Shown piece by piece: positions 22,630 through 36,400 of a stretch of 64,000 nt of DNA (its first letter is position 1; the number at the start of each line of letters is the position of its first letter). Under the pieces are notes generated by a model. That model saw only the letters and a program-made list of their open reading frames with translations. It ran no database searches and had not been told where the DNA came from. The translations under genes and the position numbers were made by a program. This DNA comes from Zeus faber (Eukaryota; Chordata; Actinopteri; Zeiformes; Zeidae): contig OY482848.1 of the NCBI GenBank assembly GCA_960531495.1, positions 21,121,397-21,185,396 on the forward strand, read 5' to 3'.

Positions 22630-22960
22630 TTAAAATGATGCAATTTTCAGAACTTCGTAGATTGTTCGAGCTGTTCTCAACAACACGTCTACCTGCTTGG
22701 TATCCCCCAAAATATTGTCAAATTTAAAATTTTTGAGGTATTCATCCAGAAATATCACGAGGTCGCTAAATGTTGTCTTTAATGCTGCATAACAGTAAAT
22801 TAATGGAATTTTCTGAAGTTCATAGACTGTTCTAGTTGTTTTAACCAGTGCCTCTACCTGCTGGGTCATAATACCATACACCAATAATTGTTCCCCAAAA
22901 ATACCGACAAATGGCTGATATCGATATTGTATTCCTCGAGAAATATCGCGACATCCGATT
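22630..22960. repeat. Tandem duplication, about 166-bp offset
   Basis: The block at about 22643-22701 ('ttttcagaacttcgtagatt' through 'ctacctgctt') recurs diverged at about 22809-22867 ('ttttctgaagttcatagact' through 'ctacctgctg'). The 84-codon minus-strand frame spans both copies and so contains an internal repeat. The sequence after it (gatatcgatattgtattcct) is reminiscent of dispersed fish repeats. Confidence 0.7.
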
Positions 22961-22964
22961 TTGT

Positions 22965-24740
22965 CGCCCCAGCCATAAAAAGATCACATAGACCTTTCTG
23001 CCTCATTGTGGCTTAGCTAAGAATTTACACAGCAACAACACATTAAGTGTGGGGACGAAGCAGCGTGTTGCCTGGGCTGTAATGATCCCGATGCAGTGAC
23101 TTCAAAGAGGCCCCAGAGTTGGTTCTAACTGCTGAGCAGATTACACGCCTCCCACTCCCTTTGCATGTGTGGGCTTTGGCCGGTCCAGCCATGCAGCGGC
23201 CAGAGCTGGCTATCGGCAACCGCCTCCATTCTCCGTTATTAGTGGCGGGGGAACGAGAAACAGCAAAAGAAAAGCGAGACATTTGCCGGTTACACCGTGA
23301 GGGTACGGGATGGAGATGGATAAGAGTTATTAGGACGGAGAGCACACGGTAGGTAGGTCTGTCTGAGGAACACCAGGAGCATGGGTTTTCTCCACTTATA
23401 GTAGTATCTCCCTTAGTATTATCGTCTTCACTTCTGGTAAAAATTTGAATTTAAATCTTGAAAACAGAACACACACACACAAGTTGCCACTGAAAAAGCA
23501 GTGTAACGTAAATGTCATTTATCTGTGTCTCTGGAAAAGCTGGCGTCAGAGGTCGGTAGGTAGGGAGGTAGGTAGGGGGTTATGTAGGTAGGTAAGTAGG
23601 TAGGGCGGTAAAAGTAATTTTAACCTTAAATACGTAACCACTGAGGTGTCTGGAAGGTCACTCCTTCATTCTTCAACACATCATATTCATCAAGAAACTA
23701 CACCACAAAACACACACACACCCACTCCCACTGGAGTGGAGACTTATCTCCTGAAAGGCTACTCACTGGTAAAAAGCAGTGAACTGTAAATGGTCATTTG
23801 AATCTCTGTCTCTCGGAAAAGCCAACATTAAACGGTTTCACCTCCCAGTGTACACAGGCAGTCCCCAGCATTTGGATGATACGGTGAGTTCAAACTAGGT
23901 ATGACAAAAATACAAAACAACAAAAATAAACATACATTAATGTGCAAAAAGCAACCAAAGATAACTACCAGAAAATACTTAATAGGGAAATAACCTCCCT
24001 GGCCCCTGCAGCTCCACATCCTGAGGCTTTCATGGTAGAAATGATTTGGATCTGACAAGGCAACTGATGTATTAATATATTTTTTTAACTGCTCAAAAGC
24101 CTCCTCCATTAGTACAAGCCAACTGGCGCCTCCACAAAAAAGAAAAAAACAAAACATGATTCAACGCATTTTAAGTTAAAAAGATTCTTTCTCCAGAACA
24201 ATACACAGTTTCAAGCATATGCGTATTGTCGCCCGTGGTGACAGCCATGTTCCTGCTGTCACATGCTCCAATAGATGTTGATACACTATTGTTTTTCTTC
24301 GGTTTTGCTTGACATTTGTTTTTTGTTTGTTGTCCCCTTCAGACTATCGATCAAGCCCATCCATTGGGTCAACTTCAAATCAACTGTCAGACCCACCTAA
24401 GGATTTAAACATCAATAGTGACAGGCCAGGAAAGGACGGGGTAATATGTATCTTTGCACAGGGTAAAATATACACTACATTAATAACTGTTTTGTTTGAA
24501 ACTAGTACAGTATGTAGTCAGTTAAGATGTGTATGCTTGTGGTGACACCTTTCAGAGTGCCCGCAGTGAACTAGGGAATCAGATGCGCTGGTTTCCACTT
24601 TTCCCTACAAAGCCTCTTCATCAGCAAACACCCCTGCTAGGACTGTGTGTGGCTAGACAAAGCACCGGCACGCTGTTACTACCGCACAATGGCTGTCAGG
24701 GCAACAGCGGGCCTCGAAATACAAACATTAAAAAAAAGGA
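22965..24740. other. Intron sequence, no gene seen
   Basis: It contains a degenerate GTAG/GGTA array (about 23553-23610), and 'ctggtaaaa' words recur locally near 23430 and 23767. No exon was recognised. Confidence 0.5.
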
Positions 24741-24744
24741 GAGA

Positions 24745-25025
<281 letters not shown>

Positions 25026-25029
25026 CTAC

Positions 25030-28000
25030 CCACGTCCCTCTGCGTTGGCTCTGTCAGACACCCAAAAAGTAATTAACCTGATGCCCCATTACTTTGCACT
25101 GACTGGTACAGTAAAAAAAAAGGCTAGTGGAGCAAACACCACAGAATAGCAGAATACCTGAATAGACTGAGGCAACAGCAACAACCCGCAAATATTCCCG
25201 GTCACCGTAAATAATAGGACCGACAAGAGAGAAGAGCCGCAGTGCTCCAGCTCTATAGCGCTGCCAATTCTGTTCTGAGGGGAAGCAGGATCCCTTTTGC
25301 TCCCTGAAGATATGCCTTCTTGTGGATTTACTCTGGTCTGTAGGAGAAAATAAACTTGGTTTTGGACTGGCAATCTCGAATGGTTTTCTATCAACTATGA
25401 CTGGAACACTTTTTGGCATACGCCAATAGCCAATACCGATCCATCCCTCTTTTCCAAGAGGCACTTTGACGCCCTGCTCAGTGCATATGCATTCACTCAA
25501 CTATCAGATGGGATAACACTGTTCCGTCTTAAATTAAAAATCCTGCTCTATGGTTCTTTCCTACTTTCTAGTTTCTGCCAACATTGCACAATATAAAGGA
25601 GAGTACTCCGCGATCACAGCTTAAGCATCGTCAACAGAAATGGAACAATACTTTAATCTCCTTGCACCTTTGTAAGTGGGTAGTTTATTCATTTATTTGT
25701 CAATAAATATAACATTTCTGATGAATCTGTAGTGAAAATACTGACCTCCTATCCACTTTATCCATGTCGTTTACTGTATGGCAAGGTGTGCTCAATTCTT
25801 CAAAGGCTATTGACTGACTCTTGACTCAGGACCTTTCAGACCAAGTCGATTGATTATAAAAGGTGTAGTGACCATAGTGAGGGTGGTCGGGGTCGTTAGG
25901 GTTAAGCACTGGGGTGACAAAATATTGTCATTATGTGATGTGTGGCGCCTGTGCTACTAAGCATATTGCTGGGGCACCCAGCTGTGCGACAGGAAACTTG
26001 AGGAAAGCAGCAGAGTAGTGGCAGTATTCAGAACATATTCAACATCTGGTGGTTCCAGTAGCCGCTAACCTCTCTGGGGAGCGGATCCTTGAGCTGCAGT
26101 ATGCTGATTATAGTGCACTTGCCTCTGTTCTATAACACTCTGGGTGATTTTCCAGAATGGGGGTTGCATTTCCTTTCACCATTTATATAAACACTAGTCA
26201 CATAACAAGCCAAATGCCTTGTTGCCCAGCAGCTGAATGATATACAGCGTGATGAAGATTGAAAATCAGATAAAACAGACTTCCACTGTCGTAATTACTC
26301 TGGAAAAAGGTCTTGGTTACTCTGGAAAATGTTTTGTTCAGAACAACAGCAGGACTGGTCAATCTGGTCACCTTTGTACCAAATAGCCAATTCTATACAG
26401 GACAGCTGCAACACATGCAAGTTCATGGTATGATAGTGGTCATTATGCCTGCTAATGCTAAGCTGCATCAGCATTGGGGCCTTGAAACCCCAAAAAACAG
26501 CTGCACTGGCATGTGATCAGGCTAGCTCAGGATCAAACACCTTGGAAAGGTACCAGCAATAACCATTTGCCAATGGTTATTGCTGCTGGCGCCTTTGCCA
26601 ATAGTCATTATGAGTTCTGAAAACATGTTCTATATTATACATAGATCATTTATTTATATCAGCTTTTGAGTTAAATCAGCAAAAAAAAAAAAAAAATAGG
26701 TTAAAATAAAATTGTGTGAAAAATAAAATGCTTACAAGTTTATGGGACATTGAAGGCTGATTAAATTGCATGATAACAAACACTGTTACACTGAAATATG
26801 ACACAATAATGTATATACAAAATAATACTGAAATACGTGTTCTAATTGTCAAGAAGGAGGCTGCCGCTGATAAAAGAACCAAAACTACACCAGAGATATG
26901 CGTATCCGGACCGAACAACATAACATATAAACACCACGGCGTGGTTCTAGGATTCAAGAGATTTTGGAGTACGCAAAGAGCCCAATGTTAATAACTGGAA
27001 GTCATCATTGGTTCAGAAACAGATACAATGCAATCACCATCTCATAATTGTCCCTCATATGTTGGAGGGCCTTTCAAACTGTACTTACAATAATAAAGAA
27101 TAATGAGAAACCAATTATTGACAATGGAAAAAAAAAAAGTGTGATTTTACTCGGTTGCACTGGTCTAACCTCAGAAATACAATAGACATGTTTTGGTCCG
27201 GATCAGTAAGTCTCCAGAAAGTCCTTCATGTGATGTACTGGAGAGTCGGACTCAGCAGCAATAACTAGGAGCCATTGGGCAGGCGAGGAGGGTGATAATA
27301 ATGTGAGTGTGGAAAAATGGATAAAAATGGACAGGGCGCATTTGATGGAGATATTTTACAGCTGGCCTTTACTATCGCTTTTCCTTTCAGGAATCTGACA
27401 CCACTAGAGCTGTGGCAGTAGTACACAGTAAAGGCAGAGTGTTGCCAACTACACTCGAAAGCAGTTAGTTACTTATGCAGGCTTCTTGTAACAGCATCAG
27501 GTCGCTGAGGATGTTTGGCAGAACCAAAGAAGTTCCCATTTCACATTGACCTTGCGGGCTTCCCTATGAAAGATATTAGGTGACAAATGATAAAAAAAAC
27601 AAGCATAATCTTGCACATAAAACTACATATAACCCTAACCCATATAGGAAAAAGGAATGCGTGTATAACTGTGTTTGAGCTCATGCGATTGTGGTTGTGT
27701 GGAAGTGTACAAACCTACCCCGATTTGACCGTGAACCACAGCAGAGAGCCAGGTCTTGGAGTCTGTTTAGGTCTGTTAAAAGTGATGGCCTGGATACTCT
27801 CATCTTCCTGTCAGGTCATTGCAGTGCAGCGAGTCATTAGCTGATAGTGTAGTCATACATTAGGGTTAAGATGGATCCCACCTCAAGATGTCCACATCAT
27901 CTGATGGGCAATTTTCTTTTTTTCTCTTTTTTTGCTTGGTGCACGATAAATATCTTAAGCTTTCAACCCTTAAGGAGGCGGTCAGATGGCGTGATCGGAT

Positions 28001-28368
28001 GATGAGGAAAAAAAATACCACTGGGATAGCAAAATTATTCCTAACTGCATAAAAGCATAAAGATACCATTTGAGCGGAAAGTAAACCATCGATTGACAAA
28101 GCCTATTTTCGGTGCGAGTCTTGTATTCATAACCTCATTTGTAAGCAAGTATATTTTCACAAGCCAGCACATTCTTGATGCAATTATCACACTCTGTGAA
28201 TATACATTTAAAATGCCAACAAAATATTTGTGTAAAAACATTATTAATTTGAGACGTTGATACGAATGAAATATTGCTGTAGAATACAGTAAACTAACAC
28301 TAAGAATATGTTGTTGATAAAGTTGGTTGTTCATAAAAGTCAAAACCTGTTATTATCCTGTTGCCAAT
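25030..28368. other. Intron sequence, no gene recognised
   Basis: The largest frames are 148 codons at 25054-25500 and 93 codons at 26676-26957 (both minus). They show no known domain, and splice context and homology could not be tested. An A run lies near 26681-26696. A short repeat, 'ccattgccaatggttattgc'-like, occurs near 26560-26590. Confidence 0.45.
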
Positions 28369-28369
28369 C

Positions 28370-28435
28370 CTTAACTCTAATCCCTAACCCAATCCCTAAC
28401 CTTAACCCTAAACCGAACCACTAACCCAAACTTGC
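28370..28435. repeat. Degenerate telomere-like CCCTAA repeats
   Basis: A run of CCCTAA/CCTTAA/CACTAA variants (ctaatccctaacccaatccc and onward). The vertebrate telomere unit is TTAGGG, so this is a decayed interstitial telomere-like patch of about 60 bp. Confidence 0.75.
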
Positions 28436-28439
28436 AAAC

Positions 28440-28772
28440 AAGGGCAGGGTTTGGGGATATTTCTGTGATAATAATGATAGACACCGTATAAAAATATCTC
28501 TCAAAAAGTCACAAACCAAAAAAGTGTTGTGATTTATACATATTTAGTGTCAGTTCAACTATTACTCCGAGCACAGTTGTCAATGTCGGAGGACATCACT
28601 CAGGGTTTCATCATAATTGCATCCATTTTCCAGATTGAAATGCCCACATCGCGTCAAAGATGTAAGAATAATAGTCTTGAGGCGCCACTAGCCAAGTCCC
28701 AGACACAAGCCTGGCCTCTTTGTTAATCTATGTTAGCAATTAGAGAATGCTCTTATATTATTATTATTATTC

Positions 28773-28813
<41 letters not shown>

Positions 28814-29010
28814 TTTAAAAAAGCAGGCATGCCTATTTCCTCGAATAGTTTTCCGAGTTCGCCTTCCTGCTAGCACCACATCCTCCTTGGAGCACTTGAG
28901 AGCAGCAGCATTCTGAGTCGGGCATTTGCCCCAATAAGCGATCTGCAATCTGCTACGTAGCAGTAGGAAATTAGTAGGAGTAAATTAAATACATCTACAA
29001 TAAAAACACA
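28440..29010. other. Intron sequence with an AAT array
   Basis: An AAT/ATT array runs from about 28757 to 28813, with an orientation switch near 28770 (ATT then AAT). Nothing else was recognised. Confidence 0.7.
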
Positions 29011-29018
29011 CAATAAAA

Positions 29019-29254
29019 ACAAAGCAAAACAAATGAAAGCTAAAGGCAGCGATGATTGGGTCCTCGACGCGCAAGTGTCCGGTGGACCCAATAAATCAGC
29101 TAGGAGTAGATCACAAAAAGTACAGAGCATGAAAATGACCAAAAAGTGACAACAAAAGTCATGTAAACAGTGCCAATTCTCAAACATGAAATTCACGCTT
29201 TGCCAAGCCCATACCGTGTGAGGAAAACGCAATCTTTTATTCAATTTCAAACCG
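29019..29254. repeat. Duplicated block D, copy 1
   Basis: About 235 bp nearly identical to 30041-30272, same orientation. It starts 'aaagcaaaacaaatgaaagc' and ends 'caatcttttattcaattt'. Minus-strand translations are almost the same peptide (HTVWAWQS…), but no domain is evident. Part of it resembles the LINE-3'-end-like sequence at 30309-30350, so it is probably a piece of that family. Confidence 0.9.
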
Positions 29255-29259
29255 TCGCC

Positions 29260-30030
29260 CCCTGTGTGTGTGTGTGTGAAGGCAAATGTCCATCCAATTA
29301 GTTGGACTTGACATTACCCTGGACATTACTCAGCCAGCACCCCAGTACAAAGTCTGCATAATGTCCGGTTGAGCGGTATGTGTGAACAGAGGTGGATTGA
29401 CAGGTGTGTGGCTGTTTTGCCTACCACCTGCCACCCAAGTGACGTTTCAGGGACCTCCGGCACAGGGACACAGAAGACGGGGGAATGTAAACACCAGTTT
29501 ATTGTAGAGAGTTGGCCAGTTGGAATTAGCCAGGAGCAGGTAGACGTGTGTCATGACACAAGCTCCTATCCTGAGTGTGTGTAGGGATGGGGGATTACCT
29601 GCTCCTCGTTTGACCAACCAACAAGCAACAGGTATGCAGCCACTCTGACCCCAATCACCTAGATCCAGGTCAGGTGTGGCTGCTCAAACCACACCAACCC
29701 CACACCCCAAAGTGATTGTCGGAGAAAGCAAGCGAGGGGACGTATTGCATGTTGATGACGTCTCTATTGTGCGGCAGTTACTTACCTTTGTGCAGCTCTT
29801 CGTGCACAGTGTCGCTGCTTCGTACTCTTTTCTGCTTTCCTTTATTATTCCTTTCCACTCTTTCGTTTTTATTGTGGATACGTCCAAATACGTGGAGTAT
29901 CCACGCAAATAAGTCACAATTATTGATAAGTTAGTAGCCTCGTCCGCCATCTCAGGTGTGCTGTTAGCTCCGCGGCGTTATTGCATCACGCCCCTCATCC
30001 AAACCAAACAGAGTATTTCCAGGTAGTGTT
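29260..30030. other. Sequence between the two D copies, no gene seen
   Basis: The spacer contains short frames on both strands and no recognisable element. A GT run occurs at about 29261-29278. Confidence 0.5.
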
Positions 30031-30040
30031 AAGTGAAAAA

Positions 30041-30272
30041 CAAAGCAAAACAAATGAAAGCTGCAGGCAGCGATGATTGGGTCCTCGACGCGCAAGTGTC
30101 CGGTGGACCCAATAAATCAGCTAGGAGGAGATCGCAAAAAGTACAGAGCATGAAAATGACCAAAAAGTGACAACAAAAGTCATGTAAACAGTGCCAATTC
30201 TCAAACATGAAATTCCCGCTTTGCCAAGCCCATACCGTGTGAGGAAAACGCAATCTTTTATTCAATTTTATT
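30041..30272. repeat. Duplicated block D, copy 2
   Basis: Matches 29019-29254 with few differences, and is joined directly to the element at 30273-30620. The motif 'aataaatcagctaggaggag' at about 30110 recurs in diverged form as 'aataaatcgcttaggaggag' at about 30312. Confidence 0.9.
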
Positions 30273-30620
30273 CGTGAAGGTGTCTTGTAGACACTTGTCA
30301 CGTTTGAAATCAATAAATCGCTTAGGAGGAGTTTGTGAAAGTACAAAGCAATATATATTTTTGTATATATGGGTACAGAATTTTGTTAGCTTTCGTGGTA
30401 AAAAGTGAAAGGTTTCAGGTTTCATTTAAAAAAAAAGTTTTCGAGGGGGCGCTGGCAGCCATTTTGCCCCGCCCATGCATGGGACACCTGGAATATCAAA
30501 TGTCACACTGGGACTGATGAGTGTGCAAAGTTTTGTGAGTTTTTGAGTATCTTAAGCCCCCCAAAAAGCCAACTCAAAAAGGCTGAAGAAGAAGAAGAAG
30601 AAGAATCACAAGAAGAATAA
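30273..30620 (+). mobile_element. 3' end of a non-LTR-type retroelement (AAG tail)
   Basis: Contains 'gggggcgctggcagccattt', 'ttgtgagtttttgagtatct' and 'ccccccaaaaagcc', then ends in AAG repeats (about 30585-30605). This order is familiar from 5'-truncated non-LTR retroelement tails in fish genomes. No reverse transcriptase is present. Confidence 0.55.
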
Positions 30621-30624
30621 ACAG

Positions 30625-31120
30625 AGCAATAACAATCGGGTCTTGTTAGACGAAAAAGATGTGGAGTCTGTCAGGACTGAAAGGAAGGATGGATTGGGAG
30701 AGCATGGAGCACGTGGCTGATGTAAGCCATGTTTACGTCATGTAGTGTATTGTCACAGCTCATTGTCCTTGGAAATGAATGGGATGGAGATGACAGTGTC
30801 ATGGAAGTGAAGAGTGTGGGATGAGATGAGCAATATCTTGGAGGCTTACAGATCATATCTGTATTCATAACGGACAGCCTAGACCTAATTGACCATGATA
30901 TAGGATGCCAGGCTACAGGGCGCTCTTATTAAATCATAATCAAGATAAAATACATGTTATTACTCAGCTTTGATGCAGCAGATTGGCTTTGTTAACAAGG
31001 CTCAATAAGGAATGTCAGTAGGCTGGGCTGAGTTGGTCAATATATCCATCCATCCATCTATCTATTTAGGCTCAATAAGACATGGCAATAGGCTGGGCTG
31101 AGTATCTTTCTATCTATCTA
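30625..31120. other. Intron sequence with a short local duplication
   Basis: A block of about 35 bp ('aggctcaataag' to 'taggctgggctgag') occurs at 31000-31034 and again, diverged, at 31068-31102, separated by CCAT/CTAT units. Confidence 0.7.
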
Positions 31121-31975
31121 TTAGGGACGCAACGGTACAGGGTATATTATCGAACTGTACACCCCCCATACGGTTCAATACGCAGACATGAACCGCGGTT
31201 TTACGGTATCACGGTAGAAGTCCACTGGAAGCGTTGGCGCAGCTTGCAGTCATTTCTGCTTCCTATTGAATCCACCGATGCATTTCTCTATTTTTAAGCG
31301 AGAGGTCGACACAAAACAATCCGGTTCTTTTGAACGGCTCTTTTGTAGGAATAAATGGAACCGAGTCTCGCTGGGCGATGACCCTTTCTTTTTGTCAAGT
31401 TTGACAGTTTTATGTCGTGTTGTTTATTTAAGTTGCCGTCTCCTGCCACCGGCAAATGTTTCCTCCTCTATGTAAGAGAGAGCCTGCGCTCCCTCCTCGC
31501 CGGGAGGTGCCCAGGCTGAAAAGGAGCGCACCCAGTGTCATGTCAGGTTCACACAGCACTGGTCTGACTGTGAGGTTTAATTTTATTATTATTATTATTT
31601 ATGTTTAAACCCGTTCTACACAAAAATAACTTAAGAACTGGTTTCATTATTTATTTTATTGTGAAAATATTTCAAATATTTCAAATATATATAAAATATT
31701 ATATAAATAAATAAATTAATATTAACAAAAAATAATATTTAAATTATCCATTGTCCTGTACACCTCCCCTCCTGTCAGATTTATTTATGCAAATTAGAAC
31801 AGCCCACCAATAAACTTGAAGCCCCCCCCACAGTCATACACACAGAGCGTAACACTGGTTATTTGTGGCAGACTGCTTTAAATACATTTCTTTTAGTATA
31901 AAGATACTGAAACCATACCATTACAGAGGGCCCAAAACCGTGATACATACCGAACCGTAAGGCCACTGTAACAAT
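31121..31975. mobile_element. Degenerate non-autonomous DNA element, hAT-like ends
   Basis: The left end reads 'tagggacgcaacggtacag' and is followed by 'cggttttacggtatcacggt'. The right end holds 'aaaaccgtgatacataccga', the complementary theme. Elements starting TAGG(G)…CAACG.TAC and full of 'ccgtgatac' words are common fish hAT-type non-autonomous elements as I recall. The inside is AT-rich (31580-31740), with no transposase. Confidence 0.5.
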
Positions 31976-31977
31976 GC

Positions 31978-31993
31978 ACTATCTATCTATCTA

Positions 31994-32057
<64 letters not shown>

Positions 32058-32087
32058 AATATGTCTGTCTGTCTGTCTGTCTATCTA

Positions 32088-32121
<34 letters not shown>

Positions 32122-32122
32122 G
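31978..32122. repeat. TCTA/TCTG tetranucleotide array
   Basis: Blocks of TCTA alternate with TCTG over about 145 bp directly after the DNA element. The Cys-Leu-Ser-Val peptide is an artefact. Confidence 0.95.
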
Positions 32123-32199
32123 ATTTTACCGTATCTATTGTTTCATCCTTCCATTTGAAACTTTAGAGGGGTTATCTTAGTATGGTTCAATTCATTACC

Positions 32200-32338
32200 A
32201 AAGGAGATAGAGAGAGAGAGAAAGTGAGAGAGCTACAGCGAGACATGTGAGAGGGAAAAGAGATAGGGGGAGATATTTCAATAAAGCCCTGGTTTTTAGC
32301 CCAACCCCTTTTGAATATGTAAATGTACCAGACAGGGA

Positions 32339-32426
<88 letters not shown>

Positions 32427-32483
32427 CAAGAGAGAGAGCGGGAGAGAGCGAGCGAGAGAGAGAGAGAGAGCGAGAGCGAGAGC

Positions 32484-32516
<33 letters not shown>

Positions 32517-32517
32517 C

Positions 32518-32556
<39 letters not shown>

Positions 32557-32682
32557 GAGGGACAGAGGCACATACAAAGTGAGTGAGCAATCACGGGTAG
32601 AGAGAGAGCAAGAAGGCGTGAGGGAGAGAGAGTGAGAGAGCGAGAGATAGAGGGGGAGAGGGAGAGAGAGAGATAGAGCGAG

Positions 32683-32720
<38 letters not shown>
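32200..32720. repeat. Long GA (purine) array upstream of lrrtm1
   Basis: About 500 bp of almost pure purine on the plus strand: a pure GA core (about 32347-32416), interrupted GAGC/GAAA units to about 32558, a second run (32600-32720), then a G run (about 32736-32750). Frames of more than 100 codons across it (Glu-Arg, Ser-Leu) are artefacts. Confidence 0.97.
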
Positions 32721-32721
<1 letters not shown>

Positions 32722-32729
32722 GGGGGTGG

Positions 32730-33678
32730 GGGTGGGGGGGGGGGGGGGGGACCAGCCCGTCTGAATTGTGAGTGGCTTACGACACTCAGTGAACAGAAGG
32801 TGCTTGTGCATTCTCTGTCAGTGCACTAGTCTGCTGCTGCTGCAAGGGACTGGGCGCTACAGCGAGCGCCCCTGACTACCAGCATCCACCCTCGGCAGCC
32901 TCTTAAAAAAAGATAAAAGAAAAAAAAAAAAAAAAAAGGAAAGAGCTCCACAGAGGATGGGGAATGCACAACAAATTCTGCAAGCCACTGGCGAGGCAAG
33001 AGGCTCGGCAGCCGGATAGAGAGGAATACTGTTATAACCATAGAGACAGCCGGCTCTCCTGCTCCTTCCTTCGAATTCCGTTTTTTCCTTCTGTAATCAT
33101 TATCCCTTCTTTCCTCTCCCGAGGCATCGGCGTCCGAAAGAATGACCGCCGACCTGGATGGATTTAAACCTCGCAAGTCAGTGATTTCTCATTGCGACGG
33201 ACTTTAATTATTGTTGACACATCCCTTGAAACTTTAGTGGGGGAGGGGGGGGGGGAGAGGGGGGTGGGGGAGGACGGTCGTTTTTGAAGATTTTGGACTC
33301 GATGTTTTTTCTCCCCTCTCTCTCTCTCTTCTGATCATTGCAGCAGAGGACTGCGGAGGAGCGTGCACGAGAGAGAGGGATAGAGTGAGAGAGAGAGAGA
33401 GCGAGAGAGAGAGCGAGAGCGAGCGGACAGTGCTCATGCATGCAGACAGGGGGACTTGCACTTCCTACCACCTCGCTGAAAGCTACTTGGATTTCTTTGC
33501 TTTCTGGCTCTTTCACTTGAGGAGAACTAAGACATTGTACGCCTGCCAAAGATCGGGTGTCCACTGAAAAGAGAGAAGGGAGAAGGGCGGGGGAGGGGGA
33601 CAACAAATTTGTACCACACTGGGGTCTTTTTTCAGATTCGTACATAATTAGTGTTTGGGCCACAAAGGGATCTGCTGA

Positions 33679-33705
<27 letters not shown>
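32730..33705 (+). promoter_or_regulatory. lrrtm1: Presumed lrrtm1 promoter and first-exon (5' UTR) region
   Basis: This lies between the long GA array and the predicted 5' UTR donor. It is mostly non-repetitive, with CTG repeats near 32831, an A run (32918-32937), a G/A-rich block (33239-33275) and a second GA block (33371-33425). A short GC-rich inverted repeat (GGGCGCT at 32852-32858, AGCGCCC at 32865-32871) could fold in DNA or RNA. I see no TATA box that would fix the transcription start, so the boundaries are only those of the candidate region. In human the LRRTM1/CTNNA2 locus is reported to be transcribed in both directions from this area, so the minus strand may also start here. Confidence 0.5.
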
Positions 33706-35604
<1,899 letters not shown>

Positions 35605-36356
35605 CCCTGCTTTGTGTGCATTTTTCCCGTGATAATGTGGATGCAAAACCCCCTTTTTTGGATATTATATATGGAAGGAGGCTACCATGCGACATGAGGA
35701 ATAAAGGGATAATTTTTACACTGCATCTCACTGTGCTGTGGAATGAGAGTTTATCACACTGGATTAACTGCTGGTTTGAGGCCAATTGACTCTTGGACTT
35801 GTTGACTATCTACTGAAAAACAAGATATAAACATTTGAGTCACAAAGTTGGTCACCTCTCTCTCACTAAGGACAGATTTGAGCTTTAACGTGTATTTCTA
35901 CTTCAGGACATTGAAATATAGTTAAAAAATTCCAACTGGGGACACGTGGGAAAAGAAATAAACGAAACAATTTATATTATGTAAACGCAACATCTGAAAA
36001 TGATACACGTTTAAAAGATTGAAAAAAATTTAAGTTGGTTTAAAAATGTAAAGATGAAATTCAATGTAAAATACATTTAAAAGCAGAAATGCGAGTGTGG
36101 AGACTAAATGCAAGATGTTATTGTATTTCTTTTCTAAACTACAAAAAAAAATATTGAAATAAATGAATTGCTATACACAGTAAAGTACTCAGTGTGTGAG
36201 AAGCCTTTGAAAGAGAATGGATGATAAGAAATGAAAATTTTGTGCTGAGAATAGTGTTGTCCGCTTGCGTACCTCTGCTGTATGAGAAAAAAATAAAAGA
36301 AATTATATATATATATAAATTATATATATATATTATATATATATATATATATATTA

Positions 36357-36395
<39 letters not shown>

Positions 36396-36400
36396 ACAAT
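35605..36400 (+). other. lrrtm1: lrrtm1 3' UTR region with several candidate poly(A) signals
   Basis: AT-rich sequence directly after the stop codon. AATAAA hexamers occur at 35700-35705, 35957-35962, 36158-36163, 36292-36297 and 36390-36395; the sequence cannot say which is used. An AT dinucleotide array (about 36304-36390) lies at the far end. No other gene is visible. Confidence 0.5.
36304..36395. repeat. AT dinucleotide array in the lrrtm1 3' region
   Basis: An interrupted AT array of about 85 bp at the end of the presumed 3' UTR, ending in an AATAAA. Confidence 0.93.

Noticed and set aside
32187-32811. Several frames of 111-171 codons on both strands
   Set aside because: All read through the GA array (Glu-Arg or Ser-Leu repeats).
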